Below are positions 28,401 through 33,120 of a stretch of 33,120 nt of DNA, one piece after another. The notes beneath the pieces were generated by a model. That model was not told the origin of the DNA. It did not search any database and saw nothing but the letters and a program-made list of their open reading frames with translations. This DNA comes from Microbulbifer halophilus (GTDB taxonomy: Bacteria > Pseudomonadota > Gammaproteobacteria > Pseudomonadales > Cellvibrionaceae): the NCBI RefSeq assembly GCF_026183675.1, contig NZ_JAPIVK010000041.1, positions 1 through 33,120 on the forward strand, given 5' to 3'. A program made the position numbers and the translations under genes. The first letter of the stretch is position 1. Every line of letters starts with the position of its first letter.

Positions 28401-29033
28401 ATGAACGTTCATCATCAGGACATGCCGGGAAACGCCGAGGCGAATGACACAGGAGTGCAACGGCAAGTCCCGATCCAATGCGAACAGGCGTTGCTCCTCC
28501 CGCTTCACCAGACCGTCGACCTCCCGGGCCGCAAGTGTCTCATCTGCGAGCGCGGATAGGTCGATGAGCGGGGTGACCGGCATCGACGTCTGATCGACGA
28601 CTCGAAAAGGCACGCCGTCTTCCTCGGCAAAGCGCGTGCGCAAGGTCTCGTGCCTGGCTACCAGCGTCCCTATCGCACGTCGATGACAGGATATGTCCAC
28701 CGGTATGTCGAGGCTCATGGTTACCAGCACGTTGTAGGCCGGGCTGGGTCCTTCGTGTCGATACAGGAACCACAGGCGCTCCTCCGAAGCGGAAAGCGGC
28801 AGCCGTTCCAACGCCGGAGCAGTCGGCATCTCCGAGGGCGTCGATACCGCCATCTCCTCCCTCAGCAAGGCGACGATATCATCGCGATGGCGCTGAACGT
28901 CGGCCCTGAGCTCGTCGTCGAATACGCCTGGAGGCGCGCTGAATCGCAGACTCTCCCCCTCCAGCCAGAGTTTAATGTCGCGGGCCGCAAGCACGGCTAT
29001 CAACTCGTACACAGTCGTGGCTCTCTGATTCAT
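22416..29033 (-). CDS. NRPS, two modules: TubC dock-C-A-PCP-C-A-PCP
   Basis: The ATG at 29033 was chosen because a GAGGA site sits 7 nt upstream and the protein then begins directly with a TubC-like docking domain (residues ~1-60, MNQRATTVYELIAVLAARDI). The resulting length is 2205 residues. C1 has HHIATDAWS (His ~211; Ala in place of the usual Gly after Asp). A1 (TSGSTG ~693) reads approximately DAFFGGLTFK, an aliphatic, branched-chain-like pocket without an exact match I know. PCP1 has LGGHSL (Ser 1084). C2 has HHIVCDGWS (~1274), an LCL-type domain. A2 (TSGSTG ~1743) reads about DLFWLGGTFK, close to valine codes of the DAFWIGGTFK class. PCP2 has its Ser at ~2135. The C-terminus is helical and acidic (LSDEEADRLLARMQEEA) and may dock to the next NRPS. 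The protein should accept the polyketide chain and add two aliphatic residues. There is no E, MT or TE domain. Confidence 0.95.
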   Translation of the reverse strand: MNQRATTVYELIAVLAARDIKLWLEGESLRFSAPPGVFDDELRADVQRHRDDIVALLREEMAVSTPSEMPTAPALERLPLSASEERLWFLYRHEGPSPAYNVLVTMSLDIPVDISCHRRAIGTLVARHETLRTRFAEEDGVPFRVVDQTSMPVTPLIDLSALADETLAAREVDGLVKREEQRLFALDRDLPLHSCVIRLGVSRHVLMMNVHHIATDAWSSGILAREYMQLMDALQAGREPQLSAPAAGYADFAWWQQKELCDGGFDTQLEFWKNTLRGLPPLLDLPTDNPRPAVKRYEGASVRRMLPAATADALNAFCRRQGATLFMGLLAVFKAMLARCCAMQDIAVGTAVAGRPFPELANVVGMFTNTIVIRTNVDQRQSFSELLGTVRDNTFAAQANQSIPFRTVVEHCIGERDLSYTPLYQVSLALNNAAEREVVQLADTGEQFSDNDGIISNAVKDDLSLQFRRFPEGLEFKLTYDIHLFEPDSAERLTVFYTQLLDQVLAAPEVPLASFGLMDASMRERVLDLGRPSIDRAPEGGALENLFRQRCDTAPDAIAVEHGGLQLSYGALDRVAGSYASRLQSLGVAPLDRVALCVDTAVDLVAGMLAILELGAAYVPLDIKHSSQSIEHVVADTGLRVVLCSASAEAVMPNETTCVRIDLADMKSVPDSVRRHRQAAPTLDGSHPAYVMYTSGSTGAPKGVEVPHRAVVRLVRGSDYVEIGPDDVFMQMSNHAFDAATFEVWGALAGGARLVGVNRDQLLDLEQFPLLLRDHKVSAMFITVALFNLLIELDPQALSEVDTVGFGGDAASPATVRRVLEEGKPPRLLNLYGPTENTTFSTWHEIRTPLDAARCFIGQAISGASAYVVDNEDHLAPLGVCGELLVGGSGVALGYIGQPALTAERFVPDPFSREPGARLYRTGDWVRRGPDGVIEYIGRRDKQVKIRGFRVELGEIEDQITAHSAVGNAAAVVHTDDRGDKRVIAYVASEPVSGLEENLRAFLRERLPEYKHPSHYVFLPELPLTPNGKIDRAHLPAFNQPTGKTGIVPPRDDIERQLALLWGELLGVRDISVTDNFFELGGHSLMAITLSVRVRDLLGVDLSTRDVFEHPDLQGLALHIRERRRGGALTLKPIVRVGKRERSVASYMQQRLWFVEQVQGSTGAYNMPIAMRLQASVSVDTIRRAIARIVERHDVLRTAIVEVNGLPKQRVSAAVEVPLGTVDLGDLPAVDEDRVDEILGEAISRPFDLTTAPLLRALLLRIPGGGVILALTLHHIVCDGWSLGVLMGELSALLQDPEADLAELPVQYGDYAHWLGASLEGEALEARLAFWRESLRGAPPLLELRCAKPRPAERNDVGRTLVAQLDRGLSTQLKALAVRENSSLFMLMLGAFDALLAFHAGHGDIVVGTPVANRPRTELEPLIGFFVNTLPLRVQVSADESFLQLLQRVRKTALAAYDYQDTPLDLIVDDLGLERSLAFQPLVQVMFAQENFVDLSTPAKEIEQISLRDNNRTAKFDLNLSFEDRPDGIRLYCEYSCALFDAATVRELLQQYERFLRRACDGPEQPLRDLQAVDLEAERSSVSLVNQHAEAPRDRRSLALQFGDVVRADPQAIALIGSAGEMTYAQLDDASDRLAARLRQAGVVAEAPVGICMSRSPSLVVAVLAVIKAGGAYVPIEQGAAEDRRKMVIKGASVQTVVVDAATEADFRETQVALVRGDLASGEASAGVHTTDLGPDALAYVIHTSGSTGVPKGVAVTHGGVSRLVRNACYLPFEERLRFILSSSVSFDLATFEIWGALLNGGQLVVIETQPSDPAAFTRALRDYRVSALWLTSALFDIWCRYLDSDLPELRFLLVGGDVISPVSCALAHKKLPGVRLINGYGPTENTTFSTWYDIPRAHPEDRPIPIGGSIPNSSCHVLDDDLRPVPVGAPGILYVGGHGLARGYMGRADMTAELFLPNPCGQTQGARLYCTGDRVILGEDGQLIYLGRRDRQVKIRGFRVEPGEVEAVLRRREEVADAAVLVHFAEGGERQLIAFAVARDPDDDLAGLRDALRSSVPDYMVPASLVTLDTMPINASGKIDRALLETRVTLPQVERAYAEPQTPTEAEIAAIWEEVLSRSRIGRHDNFFDLGGHSLLAAQVCAQVDRQFGIELPVRTLYSAVDLATFAHSVEEAVGFERFLDSVDLDTLSDEEADRLLARMQEEA
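22421..22429 (-). promoter_or_regulatory. Shine-Dalgarno site deciding the start at 22410
   Basis: AGGAGGAAG ends 10 nt before the ATG at 22410 and lies within the last codons of the upstream NRPS gene. It supports the MDSSDTSTP start over an upstream in-frame start whose extra 67 residues only mirror the upstream gene in another frame. Confidence 0.75.
28850..29033 (-). other. TubC-type N-terminal docking domain of the NRPS starting at 29033
   Basis: About 60 residues precede the first C domain: a helix (TVYELIAVLAARDI), a strand-like KLWLEGESLRFSAP segment, then helices ending in DIVALLREE. This pattern is typical of the docking domain first described in tubulysin TubC, which binds a short acidic C-terminal motif of its partner. 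The PKS two genes upstream ends with EEEREVGTL, a candidate partner. Confidence 0.75.
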
Positions 29034-29040
29034 TGGATCT

Positions 29041-29045
29041 TCCTC
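29041..29045 (-). promoter_or_regulatory. Shine-Dalgarno site deciding the start at 29033
   Basis: GAGGA lies 7 nt upstream of the ATG at 29033 and overlaps the stop codon of the flavoprotein gene. It supports this start over an in-frame ATG at 29075 that would lie inside the flavoprotein gene and add 14 residues before the docking domain. Confidence 0.75.
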
Positions 29046-30369
29046 ACGCCACCAGCGTATTGAACAACGCCTCACCTAAATGGTGTTGGCACAGCCACAC
29101 GCTGTTTTCCTTGCCTTTGAAGCTGGATTCCCCACTGAGCATCTCCACAGGCGAAAACCCGCTGGCCACCCCGGTGGCAAACAGGCCCCGGATTGGCTCG
29201 CCGCAGGCATCCAACAAGCGTGAATCCTGGTCGACATAACGACCCGTGAAGCCACCGTGCAACGAAACCGGAGCGCCGAGCGCGTTGCACAATTGCAGAC
29301 GCGGGAATCTATACCCGGTGGCGAACACCACCAGCGCCAAGTTTGTCCAGTCCATATCCAGCTGATCCCATTCCTGAGCACTGGACGGCAAGCGGCGCAG
29401 GCAGGCGCGGGGCTCGATCGTTTCGGCCAGCCCGGCGATTCGCCGAAACAGTTCTTTCGCATCGCCTCGCAGCCCTCCGATCGGGAATACTTCGCCCTTG
29501 CTGCCGATATCATCCGCGCCAAAAGCCGAGAAACCATCCTCTTGCGCCATAGCCACGGTTTTGTAAAACACCTTGACGGGGGAACGGTGGAGAATCTGCA
29601 CTGCGTCAGCCCCGAGGAGGAAATCGCCCGCCATGCGCTCGAGCAGGAGCCAGGCACTGGACAGTGCGCTATGGCCGCCCCCGACTACGATCACTTGCGG
29701 TGAATCGAAATTGTCCAGCCAGGCTTCCGCGCTCTTCCGGCCCGCCTCGGTCAGCAGCTCGTCCGAACAAACAGCCATGGGCAAGGTGCGCACGCCGCGG
29801 CGCCGGCATGCCGCCATCAGACTTTCTCCCAGCTCGGCCGGCACGTGCGGCTCGCCGCCGGCGGCCAGGAGCACATGGTTGGACTGGATGTGCTCCGGGG
29901 CCGAGCTGCCGTCGCTGGGAACAAGTCTCAACTCGAAACGGCTCGGTCCCAGGATGCGCACTCTATCGACGCGGGTATTGAGAGCCAGCCGCGATTCCGG
30001 CGAAGACGATATCGCCGCAGCCACATCTGTGCCGATAACATCCAGAAGTTCAGAGGCCAGAGACAGCGGAAGTACGGACTCGCGGAAACGACCGACCTCG
30101 GCACGCAGCGGCGAAGCCGACGCCCTATGCAGTCGACCGCCGTCTATCCCGTGCTCGAGCGATTCCAGGAAGGTCGATCCCGGGGAATTCGAGTTGATCG
30201 CATAGCGTTTCAGGCACCCGGCGCCCAGACTTGGCCCCGCTTCCACGAGTGCCAGGCCGCGCTTGAGCAATTCGTCGATGCGACCCGACCATGCCCCATA
30301 CACCAGCGGCCCGATACCCGCGGGGCCGCCACCGACAACAACCGAGTGAAATTGGCGAAGCTTCGTCAT
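29044..30369 (-). CDS. FAD/NAD(P)H-dependent monooxygenase-like flavoprotein
   Basis: This 441-residue protein has an N-terminal FAD-binding motif (VVVGGGPAGIG, residues ~10-20), a second dinucleotide motif near residue 222 (VVGGGHSALS, NADPH type) and a late FATGY motif near residue 347. This pattern fits class B flavin monooxygenases (N-hydroxylases of the ornithine/lysine type and Baeyer-Villiger enzymes) and related two-dinucleotide-binding oxidoreductases. No signal peptide or membrane segment is seen. It is translationally coupled to the PKS gene (ATGA overlap) and ends 10 nt before the next NRPS start, so it is probably a tailoring enzyme. The substrate is unknown: it could hydroxylate a side-chain nitrogen, or oxidise the polyketide or the finished peptide. 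No adenylation domain in the window reads as ornithine or lysine, so an ornithine hydroxylase call is not supported here. Confidence 0.85.
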   Translation of the reverse strand: MTKLRQFHSVVVGGGPAGIGPLVYGAWSGRIDELLKRGLALVEAGPSLGAGCLKRYAINSNSPGSTFLESLEHGIDGGRLHRASASPLRAEVGRFRESVLPLSLASELLDVIGTDVAAAISSSPESRLALNTRVDRVRILGPSRFELRLVPSDGSSAPEHIQSNHVLLAAGGEPHVPAELGESLMAACRRRGVRTLPMAVCSDELLTEAGRKSAEAWLDNFDSPQVIVVGGGHSALSSAWLLLERMAGDFLLGADAVQILHRSPVKVFYKTVAMAQEDGFSAFGADDIGSKGEVFPIGGLRGDAKELFRRIAGLAETIEPRACLRRLPSSAQEWDQLDMDWTNLALVVFATGYRFPRLQLCNALGAPVSLHGGFTGRYVDQDSRLLDACGEPIRGLFATGVASGFSPVEMLSGESSFKGKENSVWLCQHHLGEALFNTLVA

Positions 30370-33120
30370 AGGGTGCCGACCTCGCGCTCTTCCTCCTTCG
30401 GTGCCACCGCGACACCCTCGTCTTTCGCGCCGGCAGCCCAGGTCTTGGCGGCCAGCAATTCCGATAGCTGTGCCACGGTTGGCGCCTTGAAAACCAGGGC
30501 GAGATCCATGCCCAGCCCGAGCCTCGTCCGTACCCGGGTCGGAATCTCGGTGGCCAGAAGTGAGTCTCCCCCGAGTTCGAAGAAGTTGTCGTGTATGCCT
30601 ATCGGCTGAATCCCCAGTAGCGCCTCCCAGATGGCCGCCATGGCCTGTTCGAGGTCATTGCGGGGCGAGGCAAACTCACTGCCGAGATAGGGGCGCTCGT
30701 TGCGCTCCTCTCCCGTATCCTCCACCGGCTCCGGATTGTGGATCTCGTCGAGCAGGCTGCTCAGTGGCCGTGTCGATACGATGACTTGCGCACCGCCCGC
30801 CTGTGCCAGCACCCGGTCCATTGCCTCTATCCCCTCTTCCGGGGCGATGCCGGCCGGATTCGCCTGCCACGCGGCCGCGACCGCGACAGATGGCGCGCTA
30901 CCGGGACGCATCGCTTCGGGTTGGACCTGTTTCAGAGTGAACCCCTCGATGGCGACGAGGACGGCACCGTCTGTATCCAGAAGCTGCACATCCAGAGCCA
31001 GGTTGTCGTCAATGTCCCGAGGCCCGGAGGCAATGCGACTGTGCGCGAAACAATGGGGAGGGATTGCTTGCCAGACAGTGATTTTCCGATAGCCGAAAGG
31101 CAGAAATGTCCCGCGCGCCTGCGCGGCCGCACTTCGCTCGAGCCAATGGCTGTTCGCCAGGCCCGTCGCCAGGTCGAGCAGTGCGGGGTGCAACAGGAAC
31201 TCGGCGGCGTCCTCCCGCGCTTCGCGCGGCAGCTCGAGCTCGACCAGCGCTTCGCTCTGGCTCGCGTCGATACGCTTGACGCTATGCCAGCGCGAGCCGA
31301 GTCTGAGCCAGCCATCCTGCGGCAGCAAATCCGCCTCCCGCCCGACGAAACTTTCGCTGTGCGGGTGACACCCTCTCAGCGCCTGCAGGTCCCGGGTGTC
31401 CGGCGCGGCGGCGCTGCACGCGACCAGGCCGCGCACATGGTCGCTCCAGCCGCTTGCCCCCTGTGCCTGAACGCGAAAGTGCATGCCTTCATCTTCGGTA
31501 TCGAGAAGGAGCCGAACATGGGTGCCGCGATCCGAGTCGACGGTCAGTGGGGAGAGGAATAAAACGTCGCGCAGTTCCAGGGGGCCCTGGCCTCCCTCCA
31601 ACTGCCTGAATCCCGCCAATGCCATTTCCAGCAAACCCGTTCCGGGCATAACGGGCATATCGTTCATACGGTGTTCGTCGACGATCCAGTGTCGGTCCGC
31701 ATCGAGCCGCAGCGTGAATTTTCCTCCGTCACCGCTGCGTGCAAAATCGTCGAGCAGCGGGTGTTGGGCAGACGATGCCAGGCGAATGGACTCGGCGCCG
31801 GCGGCGCGCGCCGCCATGCCGACCTCGCTCCAGCCGTCCCAGTTCAAGGAGATTACCGGCAGACCGCCGCGTGCGTACGAGCGCGCCATCAGATCGAGCG
31901 CGTTGTTCGCTCCGCAGTAGTCCACCTGCCCCGGACCGCCAGTGACGGCGAACAGCGAGGAGTGAAGCAGAACGATATCCGGCGAGTCCTCTGCTATGGC
32001 TTCGAGCAGTATCTGCGCTCCGCGGACCTTGGGATCCAGCACGGCTGCCGCTTCTTCAGCGGTGCGCCGCTGCATGATCCCGCCCCCGGCGACACCCGCT
32101 GCATGCATCACACCGTTCAGGGAGCCGAAGCGGTCGCGCGCGCGCGCAACGGCCGAGTGCATGGAGGCGGGGTCCGTGACATCCACGGCGATGGGCAAGA
32201 CTTCCGCACCAAGTGCCTCCAGCGCTTGCACCTGACGGATGCGAATGCCCGTCGGATGCGCATCGCCGAGTTCGGCCAGGGTCTCCGCCCACTGCTCGCG
32301 CTCGGGGAGCTCAGCACGCCCAAGCAGGGCCAGCCTCGCCTTGTAGTTGCGGGCGAGATGCTCGGCGAACACCATTCCAAGGCCGCCGAAGCCTCCGGCA
32401 ATCAGGTAGGCGCCGCCCTCCCGCCAGCGGGGCGCGGCTGAGGTTTCACCCAGAGGTAGGGGTGACGTATCCTGCATCCATCGGTGGGCGCCGCGCAGCG
32501 CGATTCGTTCACCAGAAACAGCTGGCACGGACAATAGCTCCGCATATACCGACAGATCCGAAACATTGCCGCCGACATCGACCAGTACAGAGGTGATAGA
32601 CGGGTATTCCTGTGGGATGACCGCAGCCGGCCCCAGCACACTGCCCTTGAGCGGGTCCAGTTGTTCGTCGCCGGTCACGTCGGCTAGCCCGCTGGTTAGA
32701 ATGGTCAGGGATACCGTCTCGTCTTCGATCTTCTCGCCGAGCGCCTGCGCCAGATACAGCAAACTGTAGAAACCGATTGTCTGGCTGCGCGAGTAATCCT
32801 CTCCGCAATGATCGAGGGCCCAGGCATGCACTATGCGGGAGGGCAATGGCTCCCCTGTCCAGACATGCGCCATCAGCCGCTGCATGTCATCCGGGGCGTT
32901 CGGACGGATCGTTATTCGCTCGCCATCGGCTCGGAAGCCATCTCCCCTATGCACTTCCGTCACCCTGTGACCGCGCGCCCGCAACAAAGCCGAAAGCCTG
33001 ACTCCGCGTTCCCCCTGGTCACAGAAAAACAACCAGTGCTCGGGCTTCTCCAGAGCCATCGAGTCCGGTTTCGATCTGTTTGGCAACTGCGTCCAGACCG
33101 GCACGTGAAACCAGTCGGCG
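30366..33120 (-). CDS. Type I PKS, C-terminal part: KR-DH-carrier protein (5' end outside window)
   Basis: The frame is open to the right edge; the first residues in the window read ADWFHVPVW, the usual linker before a KR, so the GTG at 33104 is internal and about 917 residues of the C-terminus are present. A structural pseudo-KR precedes a KR with a Rossmann motif (AGGFGGLG) and the catalytic set Lys ~364, Ser ~388, Tyr 401, Asn 405. A hot-dog dehydratase-like region follows: His 483 lies in HxxxDxxxxP (family norm HxxxGxxxxP) and Asp 649 in HPALLDLATG, where Gly replaces the usual Gln/His. A carrier domain ends the protein (FFELGGDSL, phosphopantetheine Ser ~853), followed by an acidic tail (EEEREVGTL). 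Its expected role is to reduce, and possibly dehydrate, the polyketide chain before handing it to the NRPS at 29033. KR before DH reverses the usual order. KS and AT must lie upstream. The stop overlaps the next start by 4 nt (ATGA). Confidence 0.93.
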   Translation of the reverse strand, partial: ADWFHVPVWTQLPNRSKPDSMALEKPEHWLFFCDQGERGVRLSALLRARGHRVTEVHRGDGFRADGERITIRPNAPDDMQRLMAHVWTGEPLPSRIVHAWALDHCGEDYSRSQTIGFYSLLYLAQALGEKIEDETVSLTILTSGLADVTGDEQLDPLKGSVLGPAAVIPQEYPSITSVLVDVGGNVSDLSVYAELLSVPAVSGERIALRGAHRWMQDTSPLPLGETSAAPRWREGGAYLIAGGFGGLGMVFAEHLARNYKARLALLGRAELPEREQWAETLAELGDAHPTGIRIRQVQALEALGAEVLPIAVDVTDPASMHSAVARARDRFGSLNGVMHAAGVAGGGIMQRRTAEEAAAVLDPKVRGAQILLEAIAEDSPDIVLLHSSLFAVTGGPGQVDYCGANNALDLMARSYARGGLPVISLNWDGWSEVGMAARAAGAESIRLASSAQHPLLDDFARSGDGGKFTLRLDADRHWIVDEHRMNDMPVMPGTGLLEMALAGFRQLEGGQGPLELRDVLFLSPLTVDSDRGTHVRLLLDTEDEGMHFRVQAQGASGWSDHVRGLVACSAAAPDTRDLQALRGCHPHSESFVGREADLLPQDGWLRLGSRWHSVKRIDASQSEALVELELPREAREDAAEFLLHPALLDLATGLANSHWLERSAAAQARGTFLPFGYRKITVWQAIPPHCFAHSRIASGPRDIDDNLALDVQLLDTDGAVLVAIEGFTLKQVQPEAMRPGSAPSVAVAAAWQANPAGIAPEEGIEAMDRVLAQAGGAQVIVSTRPLSSLLDEIHNPEPVEDTGEERNERPYLGSEFASPRNDLEQAMAAIWEALLGIQPIGIHDNFFELGGDSLLATEIPTRVRTRLGLGMDLALVFKAPTVAQLSELLAAKTWAAGAKDEGVAVAPKEEEREVGTL

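Noticed and set aside
29044..30369. Calling the flavoprotein an ornithine N-hydroxylase and the cluster a siderophore cluster
   Set aside because: Hydroxy-Asp and a flavin monooxygenase hint at it, but no Orn/Lys module, iron-regulated promoter or siderophore transporter is visible.
33080..33104. GTG at 33104 as the PKS gene start
   Set aside because: In-frame codons upstream encode ADWFH, continuing a typical pre-KR linker, so the gene extends past the window.
1..33120. Promoters, terminators, RNA genes, insertion sequences, CRISPR arrays
   Set aside because: Intergenic gaps are 10 bp or less and coding domains fill the window; no such element was seen.

Overview
The whole window is the interior of one large minus-strand polyketide / nonribosomal-peptide (PKS-NRPS) biosynthetic operon. 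Six reading frames run right to left with 10 bp or less between them (4-nt and 11-nt overlaps, 5-nt and 10-nt gaps). There is therefore no room for an internal promoter or terminator, and the operon runs off both edges: the PKS gene lacks its 5' end at the right edge and the last NRPS gene lacks its 3' end at the left edge. No thioesterase, regulator, transporter, MbtH protein, KS or AT domain, RNA gene, mobile element or CRISPR array is visible. The DNA is GC-rich (about 60-65% by eye), with Shine-Dalgarno sites of the AGGAGG type and TubC-type docking domains. This suits a GC-rich proteobacterium (gamma-, beta- or myxobacterial type), but the sequence does not fix the taxon.

Layout in transcription order: (1) 33120-30366, end of a PKS module with KR, then DH, then carrier protein. 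(2) 30369-29044, a flavin monooxygenase-like protein. (3) 29033-22416, NRPS: TubC dock, C-A-PCP-C-A-PCP, both A domains aliphatic by specificity code. (4) 22410-12367, NRPS: C-A(Leu)-PCP-Cy-A(Cys) with an oxidase domain embedded in A-PCP-C-TauD oxygenase. (5) 12377-4032, NRPS: degenerate C-A(Asp)-PCP-E-C-VOC-FkbH-PCP. (6) 4035-1, NRPS: TubC dock, C-A(Asn-like)-PCP-C..., cut by the edge.

Read collinearly, a polyketide acyl chain would be extended by two aliphatic residues (the second Val-like), Leu, a thiazole made from Cys, a beta-hydroxy-Asp epimerised to the D series, a glycerate-derived unit loaded by FkbH, an Asn-like residue and at least one more residue. The two most distinctive parts are the beta-hydroxyaspartate module, split across two proteins (C plus hydroxylase on one; degenerate interface-like C plus A(Asp) on the next), and the C-VOC-FkbH-PCP module, in which a methylmalonyl-CoA-epimerase-like VOC domain sits between a condensation domain and a glycerate-loading domain. 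I do not recognise a known product with this order. All substrate calls are readings of motifs by eye, not database results.
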